In this document: positions 1-8,476 of the stretch, one piece after another
Position numbering within the stretch: the stretch's first letter is position 1
Layout of the letters: the number at the start of each line of letters is the position of its first letter
Assembly (NCBI GenBank): GCA_002390845.1
Contig: DGQT01000088.1
Span: 1 to 64,000, forward strand
Source: Chitinophagaceae bacterium UBA4407
GTDB taxonomy: Bacteria; Bacteroidota; Bacteroidia; Chitinophagales; Chitinophagaceae
Length of the DNA: 64,000 nucleotides
Direction of reading: 5' to 3'
Position numbers and translations under genes: made by a program
Notes under the pieces: model-generated
Database searches by the model: none
The model's input: only the letters and a program-made list of their open reading frames with translations
What the model was told of the DNA's origin: nothing

Positions 1-205
1 ACAAAAGTATGACAGGAATTTGACAAAACACAACACCCTTTAAATTTTTTTTAACGTTACTCAGCATCGCTTTTAAATTATTGCTTAAGGTGTAAAATTA
101 ATACCTGTAAAAAAACATCCGGCAAATTGTGGAAGCATTGTACCATTATAAATAGTTTCTTTCAACTCAAAGTTTTGCAGCAGATTTGCAGCCAAATTAA
201 TCAAA

Positions 206-823
206 GTGTACCCGAAAACAAAACATGCAAAACATAGTATAGCAATTTTTGCTTCAGGTGCAGGCAGTAATGCAAGAAAAATCATTGAATACTTCAGTCA
301 GTCGCCAAATATTTCAGTTAGCCTGATTGTTTGCAATAATGCAGAGGCTGGTGTTTTGAAGATAGCAGCTCACTATCATATTCCCGCTATTATCTTAGAT
401 AAAGAAAAATTTTTCAGGGGTAACTGTTACACAGATGAACTGAAAGAAGCCCAGATCGACTTAATTGTACTGGCGGGTTTCCTGTGGAAAATACCGGCTT
501 TACTGGTTAAGGTATTTGCGGGAAAGATTATTAATATTCATCCCGCCCTCCTTCCGAAATATGGCGGAAAAGGCATGTATGGCAGGCATGTACACGAAGC
601 TGTAATTGCAGCTGGTGAAAAAGTGAGTGGTATCACCATCCATTATGTAGATGAACTGTACGATCATGGACAGAATATTTTCCAGGCGGTCTGCCATGTT
701 TCATCGGGGGAAACTCCCGATACACTTGCCGCCAGGATACATATACTGGAACATGCACATTATTCCAAAGTAATTGAAGATATTCTTTTGAATACAGGTT
801 ATATCACCCATCATATCAATTAA
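206..823 (+). CDS. purN: Phosphoribosylglycinamide formyltransferase (GART)
   Basis: Transfers a formyl group from 10-formyl-THF to GAR in de novo purine synthesis, in the cytoplasm. The 205-aa protein has the usual PurN length. It shows the N-terminal nucleotide-binding motif FASGAGSNA (about residues 15-23), the catalytic NIHPALLPKYGGKGMYG block (about 110-126) with the active-site Asn and His, and the downstream YVDELYDHG block that carries the catalytic Asp. The start is a GTG at 206, because no ATG precedes the IAIFASGAGSNA strand in frame; the true start could lie a few codons away. It stands alone, with the first intergenic repeat arm about 140 bp downstream. The family assignment is firm; the start is less so. 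Confidence 0.93.
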   Translation: MYPKTKHAKHSIAIFASGAGSNARKIIEYFSQSPNISVSLIVCNNAEAGVLKIAAHYHIPAIILDKEKFFRGNCYTDELKEAQIDLIVLAGFLWKIPALLVKVFAGKIINIHPALLPKYGGKGMYGRHVHEAVIAAGEKVSGITIHYVDELYDHGQNIFQAVCHVSSGETPDTLAARIHILEHAHYSKVIEDILLNTGYITHHIN

Positions 824-896
824 AAATCCGGGGGGTTATACTAACCTTCTAATTACCCGCCAATCTTTAGATATGCTTAATTTTTGCTTTAACCCC

Positions 897-925
897 TTGT
901 TACAGGTTTACAAACTATAACTTTG
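897..925 (+). promoter_or_regulatory. Predicted Bacteroidota-type promoter
   Basis: A TTG at 897-899 is followed after 18 bp by TAACTTTG at 918-925. This matches the Bacteroidota housekeeping consensus TTG-N19-TAnnTTTG. Initiation would be near 932, so a transcript would run through the repeat arm at 961-1020 before reaching the lipoprotein gene at 1116. Prediction from sequence only. Confidence 0.5.
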
Positions 926-960
926 CGCCGTTGCTTCTGTTCAACAGAAATACAAACCGT

Positions 961-1020
961 TGAAGAGTGCGACGCAAGAAAAGCTCAATAGTATGTCGAA
1001 GGCCGGGCTCATAAAAAAAT
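961..1020 (+). repeat. Intergenic GCGACGC repeat arm 1
   Basis: Plus-oriented copy: AGAGTGCGACGCAA core, the variable part GAAAAGCTCAATAG, and an outer end GCCGGGCTCATAAAAAAA. No minus mate is visible upstream. Its variable part is almost identical to that of arm 2 on the far side of the lipoprotein gene, so these two arms flank that gene with their outer ends facing it. Confidence 0.85.
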
Positions 1021-1115
1021 TCATTCACCTTTTGCTGGTATTTTATTGAAAAAATATTAAAGGCTGAACACTTTAAAAACACTGTGCCTGGCAACTGTAT
1101 TTTAAAACCATAATT

Positions 1116-1853
1116 ATGAAATTCCTGGCTTTCTGCTTAACCTTATTTTTTTTTGCCGGCTGCAATAAAAGTGATTATATACCTGTACACGGAGGAGGAG
1201 GTGGCAGTAAAGAAAAGATAATAGGCACTGTTTATTTATTTGATGACCTTGCTAATGATGCACCCGACTCGAACATGACTGTAACCATTGACGGTACTGC
1301 ATTTACCACAACCACAGATTCATCGGGTAAATATTCATTTAAAGATGTTCCTGCCGGCACTTACAACTTAACTTATTCCAAGCCGGGATATGGAACTTAC
1401 CGCCTGGATACATTTCACGTGGTTTATAATTCTAACGATACGCCTGCTGTAGTTCCGGCAAAAGCACTGGGCACTCTTTCAACAACAACGGTTACCGACC
1501 TTTTTATAAGCGTGGAAGGCGATACAATCAAAATTATACCCACAATTAACCCTGCCGGAAACGAAATTATCGCAAGGGGTGTTCGCTTCTTTTATGGTGC
1601 AGATGAATCAGTAACAGGTACTGATTTTCTTTCTTACAGCAAACAGTTCCGGTTAAAAAAAGATAGCGATCCTATTAAAGTTTCAAAAACAGATTTTTAT
1701 GACGCTGGTTTTTCGCCCGGTGCAACTATTTATGTTCGGGTATACGGCGACGCAATTTTTTCAAACGATTATATAGATCTTACAACGGGCAAATCAATAT
1801 TTCCCAACCTTAACCCTACAACTGTTGCTTCTAAATCGTTTGTGCTGCCTTAG
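1116..1853 (+). CDS. Secreted lipoprotein with carboxypeptidase-regulatory-like domain
   Basis: A 245-aa protein with a lipoprotein signal peptide; the lipobox FFAGC puts the acylated Cys at residue 16, followed by a flexible GGGGG linker typical of Bacteroidota surface lipoproteins. Residues about 34-105 (IIGTVYLFDD...DSSGKYSFKDVPAGTYNLTYSKPGY) match the carboxypeptidase D regulatory-like (CarboxypepD_reg) beta-sandwich, a fold common on SusC-type and adhesin-like surface proteins. The C-terminal 130 residues are not recognised. The gene is monocistronic and flanked on both sides by repeat arms. The specific role is unknown; a surface beta-sandwich protein is the safest statement. Confidence 0.75.
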   Translation: MKFLAFCLTLFFFAGCNKSDYIPVHGGGGGSKEKIIGTVYLFDDLANDAPDSNMTVTIDGTAFTTTTDSSGKYSFKDVPAGTYNLTYSKPGYGTYRLDTFHVVYNSNDTPAVVPAKALGTLSTTTVTDLFISVEGDTIKIIPTINPAGNEIIARGVRFFYGADESVTGTDFLSYSKQFRLKKDSDPIKVSKTDFYDAGFSPGATIYVRVYGDAIFSNDYIDLTTGKSIFPNLNPTTVASKSFVLP

Positions 1854-1879
1854 CACATCAACTAAATTCTTTTAATGAA

Positions 1880-1937
1880 TTTTTTTGAGCCTGGCCAGGA
1901 ATATCTATTGAGCTTTTCTTGCGTCGCACACTTGTAC
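1880..1937 (-). repeat. Intergenic GCGACGC repeat arm 2
   Basis: Minus-oriented copy directly after the lipoprotein stop: TTTTTTGAGCCTGGCC outer end, variable part, then TTGCGTCGCACACTTGTAC. Its variable portion shares GAAAAGCTCAATAG with arm 1 when reverse-complemented. Confidence 0.88.
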
Positions 1938-1998
1938 TGCATCAATACTGTTCTGCTATTCAAATGCGAAACCTGTTGCCGTTAATGTAGATACATCT

Positions 1999-2322
1999 TT
2001 ACCATTTTTCAGCTTCAGCAATATCTTCAGCGGGCTTATTAAATTGCCTGCGTGATTGCAGCTTTTGCAATTGCCGCTCTACGATCAGGTCTGCAATTAA
2101 AACACCTGCATTTGCAGCAGAAGTCAGCAGTGTGCGTAATTTTTTTTCGCTTACATCCAGCCTGTATAAAAGATTTACCAGCTTTTCAAAATCACTTACA
2201 ATAAGTGCATTTATGTATTCAGCCAGTCGCTCCCTGAAAAGTGCTGCAGATGTTTGCATCTGTAGTGCATCCCCAAAAGTCTGTACAATGTCTTTTTGTA
2301 CCTGTTGCTCATCATTACTCAT
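1999..2322 (-). CDS. Hypothetical helical protein downstream of DinB-like gene
   Basis: A 107-aa, Gln/Leu/Ala-rich, predominantly helical protein with no signal peptide or recognised motif. Its ATG overlaps the stop of the DinB-like gene by 4 bp (ATGA-type overlap), so the two are probably translationally coupled. It is the last gene of the minus-strand run 3615-1999. Function not recognised. Confidence 0.65.
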   Translation of the reverse strand: MSNDEQQVQKDIVQTFGDALQMQTSAALFRERLAEYINALIVSDFEKLVNLLYRLDVSEKKLRTLLTSAANAGVLIADLIVERQLQKLQSRRQFNKPAEDIAEAEKW

Positions 2323-2816
2323 AAACTATTACTCTTTGTTGCCGGGGTCTTTGTTTGCCTGATGAGTTTTTTTAGTAAAACAATCTGGCCAAGGTGGTAA
2401 TGTGCATGCTCTGTAATTCCATGCAGCGTTTTATAATGAGTAGCATGGCCTGTTGCAGTCAGTTCATTCAAATGCTCATCAGGAAATTGACTTACAGCAT
2501 CTGCAAGCTGATGTGCCGACTGCAGGTTGCGTTCTTTTAGTTTTAACCAGTCTTCTTCGTTTTTAATCGCAGGCATATCAAAACCGTTTGCTTCATTTAT
2601 CACGGGGTTGGCACCAGATAATCTTTGCATCACAATATCATTATAAAAACTTAAGTGATGCAGTAAGGCAGCAATCGTATTGTAAGAAGCTTCTGTTACA
2701 GTGGTGGCTTCTTTATATCCAACATCTGCCAATGTATCTTTTATATTCACTTCGGTCCAGTTGCCACCTTCATAAACAGCCACAATATGCCCGGCAATAA
2801 GTTCAGTTAATTTCAT
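2319..2816 (-). CDS. DinB-like four-helix-bundle protein
   Basis: A 165-aa protein when started at the ATG at 2816; an upstream start at 2873 would overlap the TIGR02757 gene by about 40 bp and adds an unlikely N-terminus. The pattern of spaced histidines (LHHLSFYND near residues 48-56 and a C-terminal HAHYHLGQIVLLKKL segment) is that of the DinB/YfiT-like metal-binding four-helix bundle. Members include thiol-dependent transferases and damage-inducible proteins, but most are uncharacterised. It follows the TIGR02757 gene after 16 bp and overlaps the next gene by 4 bp, so a three-gene operon is likely. The substrate is unknown. Confidence 0.75.
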   Translation of the reverse strand: MKLTELIAGHIVAVYEGGNWTEVNIKDTLADVGYKEATTVTEASYNTIAALLHHLSFYNDIVMQRLSGANPVINEANGFDMPAIKNEEDWLKLKERNLQSAHQLADAVSQFPDEHLNELTATGHATHYKTLHGITEHAHYHLGQIVLLKKLIRQTKTPATKSNSL

Positions 2817-2832
2817 TTGAATAAATTTATGA

Positions 2833-3615
2833 TCAATAATATTTTTCAACAGCACCCAAACCAAATAATGCAAAATCGTATTTCACAGGATCATTAACAT
2901 CTAAGGTTCGCAGGTATTCAGTTAATTCCAAGGCAGTTTGCCAGTCGGTTTGTTTCCGGTGCAGCAAGTTAAAGTGTTTTGCAACACGGGCCACATGTAA
3001 ATCAACCGGGCAAATTAGCTGTGCTGGTTTTATATTATCCCAGATCCCAAAATCAACTCCTTTTTCGTCTTTTCGAACCATCCATCGTAAAAACATATTC
3101 AGCCTTTTGCAGGTAGATTTTTTTTGTGGCGTTGCAATATGCTTTTTTGTTCTTTGGGGAACATCCTCAAGTGAAAAAAAATAATTGTAAAACCCAATCA
3201 AACCCTGTTCAATATTTTCATCACCGGGCTTCATCCATTTTGCAAATGCAGTTTCCAGCGAGTTGTGGTTAGTGTAATGAAATTTCAGGAATTCTATAAA
3301 GTATAAAAGATCGGTTGCGTTAAAGGTTCTGTGTTTAAAATGCAGTAATTTTTTTAAGTCTTTTTCTTTATGGTTAAGCACATAATCGTAAGGTGCCATG
3401 TCCATTAACCCCATCAATTCTTTCGATTTGTTGATGATGGTAATCCTCCCACCCCATGCAAAAATTGATGCAAAAAAACCCGCTATTTCAATATCCTGCT
3501 TTTTTGTAAACAAGTGCGGAATGCAAATGGGGTCATCCTTAATAAAAGAAGGCCGGTTGTATTCCTCAACTTTCGCATTAAGAAAATCTATCAAAGAATT
3601 ATTATCTTTTATCAT
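2833..3615 (-). CDS. TIGR02757 family protein
   Basis: A 260-aa protein resembling the TIGR02757 (DUF2400) family found widely in Bacteroidota and some other phyla. Diagnostic-looking segments are the N-terminal DPICIPHLFTKKQDIEIAGF, AWGGR, and the C-terminal ICPVDLHVARVAKHFNLL followed by VNDPVKYDFALFGLGA. The C-terminal block recalls HhH-GPD-like DNA glycosylase folds, but that is only a resemblance. First gene of the operon with the DinB-like protein. No experimental function is known to me. Confidence 0.8.
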   Translation of the reverse strand: MIKDNNSLIDFLNAKVEEYNRPSFIKDDPICIPHLFTKKQDIEIAGFFASIFAWGGRITIINKSKELMGLMDMAPYDYVLNHKEKDLKKLLHFKHRTFNATDLLYFIEFLKFHYTNHNSLETAFAKWMKPGDENIEQGLIGFYNYFFSLEDVPQRTKKHIATPQKKSTCKRLNMFLRWMVRKDEKGVDFGIWDNIKPAQLICPVDLHVARVAKHFNLLHRKQTDWQTALELTEYLRTLDVNDPVKYDFALFGLGAVEKYY

Positions 3616-3628
3616 CTTATATTACTGC

Positions 3629-3723
3629 GTTAGGGATTGAAGCGGAAAGCCCGCAGCTGCGCGAAGTGAAACGCAGCGCAGCGAGGACTTGCAGCGAAAA
3701 GCCCGGCCCGAAGGGAAACGCCC
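3629..3723. repeat. GC-rich interspersed repeat, possibly structured
   Basis: A GC-rich block in otherwise AT-rich DNA, beginning GTTAGGGATTGAAGCGGAAA and containing GAGGACTTGCAGCGAAAAGC, CCGGCCCGAAGGG and several GCAGC/GCTGC inverted segments that could fold. I recall very similar GTTAGGGATTGAAGCGGAAA blocks scattered in other Bacteroidota genomes, but cannot check this here. It is followed by short CACATATC-like direct repeats up to about 3760. It differs from the GCGACGC repeat family. Confidence 0.6.
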
Positions 3724-3758
3724 ACATATCTTCATTCGCACATCCACATATCCGCATA

Positions 3759-4898
3759 TCATCCAATTGCCTGCATCAGATCTTCAATTAAATCCTCAGC
3801 ATCTTCAATACCAACACTCAATCTTATTAGTGAATCACTAAGGCCATTCTTTATTCTTTCTTCACGTGGTATAGAAGCATGTGTCATACTAGCAGGGTGA
3901 TTGATAAGCGATTCAACACCACCCAGGCTCTCTGCCAGCGCAAAGATCTTTGTACCCGACAAGACTTTCATGGCTGCTTCTGTACTTTCATTTTTTAATT
4001 CAAAACTAATCATGCCACCAAAGCCACGCATCTGCTTTTTAGCAATATCGTAATTGGGATGGTCTTCAAAACCCGGCCAGTAAACCTTACCAACCTTTGG
4101 GTGATTGCGTAAAAAGTAGGCGATTTTCTCCCCGTTCTCGCAATGCCTGTCCATACGCACATGCAGTGTTTTAATGCCACGTAAAACCAAAAAACAATCC
4201 TGCGGACCAGGCACTGCGCCGCAGCTTTTCTGTATAAAATACAATTCATCCCGAAGCGCTTTATCATTTATTACCAGGCAACCCTGAATTACATCGCTGT
4301 GGCCACCAAGATATTTTGTTACGGAATGCATAACAATATTGGCGCCCAGGTCTAGCGGGTTTTGCAAATAGGGCGTGGCGAAAGTATTGTCCACACACAA
4401 TAAAATATTGTGCGCTTTTGATATTGCAGCAACCGCCGCAATATCAACAATATTCATCAGCGGGTTTGTGGGAGTCTCCGTCCAGATGAGTTTTGTTTTG
4501 GCAGTTACCAGCGCAAGAATATTATTTGCATCCTGCATATTTACATAGTGAAACACGATTCCGAATTTCTCAAATATTTTGGAGAACAAACGATAAGTGC
4601 CGCCATACATATCGCTGGCCGCAATTACTTCATCGCCCGGTTGCAGTAGTTTTATTACGGCATCTGTTGCCGCTACGCCACTGCTGAAAGCCAAACCGTA
4701 TTTCCCGTTTTCAATTTCGGCAAAAGCCCTTTCCAGTGCGAATCTTGTGGGGTTTTGAGAACGTGCATATTCATAACCCTTGTTCTTTCCGGGTGCTTCC
4801 TGCACGTAGGTAGATGTTTGGTAAATAGGCGTCATTATTGCACCTGTTGACGGGTCGGGCTCTACCCCGGCATGTATAAATTTTGTAGCAAGTTTCAT
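3759..4898 (-). CDS. Trans-sulfuration PLP enzyme (cystathionine gamma-synthase/lyase family)
   Basis: A 379-aa Cys/Met-metabolism PLP enzyme, started at the ATG at 4898 (MKLATKFIHAG); a longer frame reaches 4934 but the family begins here. It shows the substrate/PLP blocks YEYARSQNPTR and FSSGVAATDAV, the VDNTFATPYLQNPL segment, and HSVTKYLGGHSDV with the PLP-binding Lys. Such enzymes make or break cystathionine in Met/Cys metabolism. Bacteroidota copies are variously annotated as cystathionine gamma-synthase (metB) or gamma-lyase, and sequence alone does not settle which. No SAM riboswitch is evident upstream. Confidence 0.88.
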   Translation of the reverse strand: MKLATKFIHAGVEPDPSTGAIMTPIYQTSTYVQEAPGKNKGYEYARSQNPTRFALERAFAEIENGKYGLAFSSGVAATDAVIKLLQPGDEVIAASDMYGGTYRLFSKIFEKFGIVFHYVNMQDANNILALVTAKTKLIWTETPTNPLMNIVDIAAVAAISKAHNILLCVDNTFATPYLQNPLDLGANIVMHSVTKYLGGHSDVIQGCLVINDKALRDELYFIQKSCGAVPGPQDCFLVLRGIKTLHVRMDRHCENGEKIAYFLRNHPKVGKVYWPGFEDHPNYDIAKKQMRGFGGMISFELKNESTEAAMKVLSGTKIFALAESLGGVESLINHPASMTHASIPREERIKNGLSDSLIRLSVGIEDAEDLIEDLMQAIG

Positions 4899-4971
4899 GA
4901 TAATTTTTTTTCGGCACCGGCAAGTTAAGCACATTAAGTTTAATAAAACGTAAAGCGCTTAACAGCAATAT

Positions 4972-5030
4972 TATGATACCGGCATTTGAGCTTTGAGCGT
5001 CTTCGTTGCGTCGCAATCCTTTCATCTGCA
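4972..5030 (-). repeat. Intergenic GCGACGC repeat arm 3 (degenerate)
   Basis: Core TTGCGTCGCA at 5006-5015 with an eroded outer end (ATGATACCGGC). Its CCGGCATTT, TTCATCTGCA and GAGCTTTTA segments closely match arm 39 at 62077, which suggests the two are closely related copies. Confidence 0.65.
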
Positions 5031-5207
5031 GCAATACTAATGAGCTTTTATCGCAGCGAAATTGACATGCAATTGTTAATGTTTACCAGTTCGTGTACCC
5101 GTGTTAAACCTTTAATATTAAGTTAGGTCACAGGGGCCTTAGGGGACAAATTATTTTAAGAAGGCCGGATTTTCTGTACAATTTTTTTGCCGTTGCTAAC
5201 CTTATCT

Positions 5208-5258
5208 GAAGTATTAGTTTTGAGGCGTTTCGATAAGAGCGCCTCAAGCTAATACTTC
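5208..5258. terminator. Strong imperfect hairpin
   Basis: GAAGTATTAG at 5208-5217 pairs with CTAATACTTC, and TTGAGGCG pairs with CGCCTCAA, around a 12-nt loop and a small internal bulge. The stem is long and unusual for a simple terminator, with a weak T/A tail. It may be a bidirectional terminator, a palindromic element or a remnant of the repeat loop. Confidence 0.55.
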
Positions 5259-5402
5259 AAATTTTGATGCTTCATTTTCCCTGCTCAACCACCGCATCAT
5301 TCAACTTCTCCAAAATATTTATTCTCCAAAATCAATTTTTCACTTGTTCATCCCTGCATAGTAGTTTTCCCGGCTGTTTAAACTGTACAATAAAATTCTA
5401 TA

Positions 5403-5457
5403 GCACAAGTGTGCGACGCAACAAAAGCCTCACAAAGAACAGGTGCCTGGTACAAAA
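5403..5457 (+). repeat. Intergenic GCGACGC repeat arm 4
   Basis: ACAAGTGTGCGACGCAA core followed by CAAAAGCCTCAC and an eroded outer end GTGCCTGGTACAAAAG. It lies upstream of the PIG-L gene and pairs with arm 3. Confidence 0.85.
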
Positions 5458-5582
5458 GCCCTCTTGATTTAGCTGCAAAAAAGTTAAAACTAACTCTTTG
5501 CCATCTGGGTAAAAGGCTTTTTTACAAATGGCTGTTCACAATTATATCTTGGCGTTATCTTCGCTATATGCAACAAACAAGT

Positions 5583-8084
5583 ATGAGAAAAAATTTACCT
5601 GCTTTCTTCTTTTTATTTTTGATTACAGCATACAGCTTAACACTTAGCGCCCAAACACCGGCCACTTATAATAGTGCGGATATTTATCTTCAACTGAAAA
5701 AGCTGAATGTGCTGGGCAGCGTGTTGTATGTTGCCGCGCATCCCGACGATGAAAACACGAGGCTGCTTGCCTACTTCTCGAAAGAAAAACAATACCGAAC
5801 AGGATATTTAAGCTTAACACGTGGCGATGGCGGCCAAAACCTGATTGGCGATGAACAGGGAATTGAACTGGGATTGATACGCACACAGGAATTACTCTCG
5901 GCCCGCAGAATGGATGGCGCTGAACAATTCTTTAGCCGGGCCTACGATTTTGGTTTTTGTAAAACAGCAACCGAAGCATTGAATACCTGGGGCCACGATA
6001 AAATTTTAAGCGATGTGGTTTGGGTAATACGCAAGTTTCAACCGGATGTAATTGTAACAAGGTTTCCGGGAGATGAGCGTGCGGGGCATGGTCACCACCA
6101 GGCTTCTAATTTATTGGCAGTAGAAGCTTTTAAGGCAGCTGCCGACCCCAATATGTTTCCGGAGCAATTGAAACTTGGCGTACAAACCTGGCAGGCAAAA
6201 AGAATTTTATGGAACACTTTTAATTTCGGTACAACTAACACAACTGACAGCACACAGTTTAAAATGGATGTTGGCGTGTACAATAGTTTACTTGGTAAAA
6301 GTTATGGGGAGATAGCGAGTGAAAGCCGCAGCCAGCACAAGAGCCAGGGCTTTGGTGTGCCAAGGCAAAGAGGCCAGGCTTACGAATATTTTAAACCGTT
6401 AGACGGCGATGCACCGAAGAATGATTTGATGGAAGGGTTTGTAACAGATTGGGGAAGGGTTGATGGAGCAGGTGCGGTGAAGCAACAAATTGATGCAATA
6501 ATCAGCAGTTACAGTTTTGAACATCCTGAAAACTCAGCGGCTGCTTTGGTTAATTTGTATAAAGCCATTCAGCAATTACCGGATAGTTACTGGAGAAATA
6601 AAAAGTTAGATGAAGTGCAAAATATTATCATCAGTTGCAGCGGGTTATTTGCTGAGGCAACTTCTGGAAATGAATATGCAGTGCAGGGCGATAAATTCAA
6701 TGTGCAGTTTTTTATAAACAAGAGAGACAACAGTAATGTTGTTTTGAAAAATATTCAATTGCTTTCTTTCGACTCTACTTTTACAAACAACCTTCCACAA
6801 AATCAAAACATCAACGTCACAAAATCATTTACTGTTCCTGTTGATGCAAAAATTTCTCAACCTTACTGGCTGGAGAAACCATTACAGTCAGGCAGCTTTG
6901 ATGTGAGCGATCAGCAACTGATTGGCAAAGCACAAAGCGATGCAGCATATACTGCTGCATTCACATTTAACATAGAAGGTGTTGACTTTACAGTAAAACG
7001 GGATGTGCAATATAAATTTACCGATCCCGTAAAAGGCGAGCTGTATCAGCCTTTCAGAATAGAGCCTGCTGTTACCGGTACATTCAATGAAAATGTTTAT
7101 GTGCTGGATGGCGCTAAACAAAAAGAATTGCAACTTGAACTAAAATCAAAAAAATCGCTGAACAATGTTGACATAAATATTACTGCCGACAATAGCTGGA
7201 ACATTACGAATGGCATGTATAAAGACTCGCTGAAGAAAGATGCAACAGTTGATGTAAAAGGAATACTAACTACCACAGCCAACACCAAAAGCAATATTGC
7301 AGTATCAATTAAGAATATCAGCGATGCTTCGGGCCAATCATATTCGCAACCATTGATGCAAGAGCGGGAAATTTCTTACGACCATATACCCGGCATTGTT
7401 TACTATAAACCCCTTGCAGCCAAAGCAGAGAAGATCGATGTAATTACTAAAGGAAAAACCATTGGTTATATCACCGGCGCAGGAGACAAAGTTCCGCAGT
7501 CTTTACAGCAGTTGGGGTACACCGTAAAAACGTTGAACGAAGCTGATATTACCGATGATAAGCTTAAGCAATTCGATGCAGTTATTGCCGGCATCCGTGC
7601 CTACAATACACATGACTGGCTTACCGGCAAATACGATGTGCTGATGCGTTACATACAAAATGGTGGCAACTATATTGTACAGTATAATACGAGTAATTTC
7701 ATCAGCACTGTATCGAATAAAATCGGGCCTTATCCTTTCACCGTAAGCCGTACAAGAGTTACTGATGAAAATGCAAAAGTAACTGTGCTGCTGCCTGATA
7801 ATTCCGCGCTCAATTACCCCAATAAAATAACAGAAAAAGATTTCGATGGCTGGATACAGGAACGCAGCATTTACCAGGCCGAGCAAATCGATGGTCATTA
7901 CGAAATGCCTTTCAGCATGCATGATGGCACTGAGCCGGAAACTAATGGCAGTCTCGTAATCGGCAAATATGGCAAAGGAAATTTTGTGTACACTGGTCTT
8001 GTGTTTTTCCGGGAATTACCTGCGGGTGTTCCCGGCGCATACAGGTTAATGGCCAATTTAATTGCGCTTCCAAAAAATAAGTAG
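5583..8084 (+). CDS. Secreted PIG-L family deacetylase, large multidomain
   Basis: An 833-aa protein started at the ATG at 5583, giving a clean signal peptide MRKNLPAFFFLFLI...LSAQ. An upstream ATG (5568) or the open frame from 5409 would extend into the repeat arm and is less likely. The PIG-L (LmbE-like) domain, about residues 30-280, has the zinc/catalytic motif AHPDDE at 52-57 and the second motif GHGHHQAS. Family members remove N-acetyl groups from sugars such as GlcNAc conjugates. The C-terminal 550 residues are beta-rich and end in a glutamine-amidotransferase/ThuA-like segment (about 620-830) that lacks an obvious catalytic Cys. Probably periplasmic; substrate unknown. A small membrane-protein gene follows after 4 bp. 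Confidence 0.85.
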   Translation: MRKNLPAFFFLFLITAYSLTLSAQTPATYNSADIYLQLKKLNVLGSVLYVAAHPDDENTRLLAYFSKEKQYRTGYLSLTRGDGGQNLIGDEQGIELGLIRTQELLSARRMDGAEQFFSRAYDFGFCKTATEALNTWGHDKILSDVVWVIRKFQPDVIVTRFPGDERAGHGHHQASNLLAVEAFKAAADPNMFPEQLKLGVQTWQAKRILWNTFNFGTTNTTDSTQFKMDVGVYNSLLGKSYGEIASESRSQHKSQGFGVPRQRGQAYEYFKPLDGDAPKNDLMEGFVTDWGRVDGAGAVKQQIDAIISSYSFEHPENSAAALVNLYKAIQQLPDSYWRNKKLDEVQNIIISCSGLFAEATSGNEYAVQGDKFNVQFFINKRDNSNVVLKNIQLLSFDSTFTNNLPQNQNINVTKSFTVPVDAKISQPYWLEKPLQSGSFDVSDQQLIGKAQSDAAYTAAFTFNIEGVDFTVKRDVQYKFTDPVKGELYQPFRIEPAVTGTFNENVYVLDGAKQKELQLELKSKKSLNNVDINITADNSWNITNGMYKDSLKKDATVDVKGILTTTANTKSNIAVSIKNISDASGQSYSQPLMQEREISYDHIPGIVYYKPLAAKAEKIDVITKGKTIGYITGAGDKVPQSLQQLGYTVKTLNEADITDDKLKQFDAVIAGIRAYNTHDWLTGKYDVLMRYIQNGGNYIVQYNTSNFISTVSNKIGPYPFTVSRTRVTDENAKVTVLLPDNSALNYPNKITEKDFDGWIQERSIYQAEQIDGHYEMPFSMHDGTEPETNGSLVIGKYGKGNFVYTGLVFFRELPAGVPGAYRLMANLIALPKNK

Positions 8085-8088
8085 CCTA

Positions 8089-8247
8089 ATGAGTGAAAAC
8101 AATGTAAAGAGAAGAAAAGTAAGTATATGGTTTTTGGTAGTGCTCGGCGTAGGTATTGGGCTCTTATTAAAAAATGTAAAACTCGGTTTAATACTCGGCT
8201 TAATCATAGGTTTACTGGCAGGCAGTTTAGCGGGTCGAAGGCGATAA
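8089..8247 (+). CDS. Small glycine-rich membrane protein
   Basis: A 52-aa protein starting MSENNVKRRKVS, 4 bp after the PIG-L stop, so likely co-transcribed. It has two short hydrophobic stretches (WFLVVLGVGIGLLLK and LGLILGLIIGLLAGSLAG) with GxxG-rich helix-packing motifs and an Arg-rich end. It could be a two-helix hairpin in the membrane. Not recognised as a named family. Confidence 0.6.
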   Translation: MSENNVKRRKVSIWFLVVLGVGIGLLLKNVKLGLILGLIIGLLAGSLAGRRR

Positions 8248-8285
8248 GTCTGAACGGGGATTTGGAAGGATTATGAGGAAATGCA

Positions 8286-8340
8286 TTTTGAGCCGGGCAG
8301 ATTAATAAGCATTTAACATCGTTGCGTCGCACTCGTGTAC
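8286..8340 (-). repeat. Intergenic GCGACGC repeat arm 5
   Basis: TTTTGAGCCGGGC outer end and GTTGCGTCGCACTCGTGTAC core. Left half of an empty pair with arm 6; only about 68 bp separate the two cores. Confidence 0.88.
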
Positions 8341-8408
8341 GACATAACATTGTTGAACAGCGCGAAGATGAAAAACAACCTGCATTATTGACGCTAAATG
8401 TTCCAACC

Positions 8409-8468
8409 GCACAAGTGTGCGACGCAAGTAAAGCCTCATAGATAAATAAATGCCGGGCTCATAAAAAA
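8409..8468 (+). repeat. Intergenic GCGACGC repeat arm 6
   Basis: GCACAAGTGTGCGACGCAA core, variable part, and outer end TGCCGGGCTCATAAAAAA. Its outer end stops 8 bp before the ATG of the 39-codon ORF at 8477. Confidence 0.9.
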
Positions 8469-8476
8469 TCTAACGT

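Larger units (their letters stand above)
4899..5582. other. Long intergenic region with a repeat pair and a strong hairpin
   Basis: About 680 bp between divergent genes. It holds degenerate minus arm 3 (about 4972-5030), a TTATCGCAGCG segment that matches the inner arm of the repeat family, the hairpin at 5208-5258, and plus arm 4 (5403-5457). No convincing coding sequence is seen between the arms, so this is an empty but long inverted pair. Confidence 0.7.

Noticed and set aside
5264..5467. 67-codon plus-strand ORF upstream of the PIG-L gene
   Set aside because: Runs through repeat arm 4 and has no protein-like composition or conserved feature.
4899..5582. SAM riboswitch upstream of the trans-sulfuration gene
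   Set aside because: No conserved SAM-I/II/III core could be picked out; the visible structure is repeat arm 3 and an unrelated hairpin.
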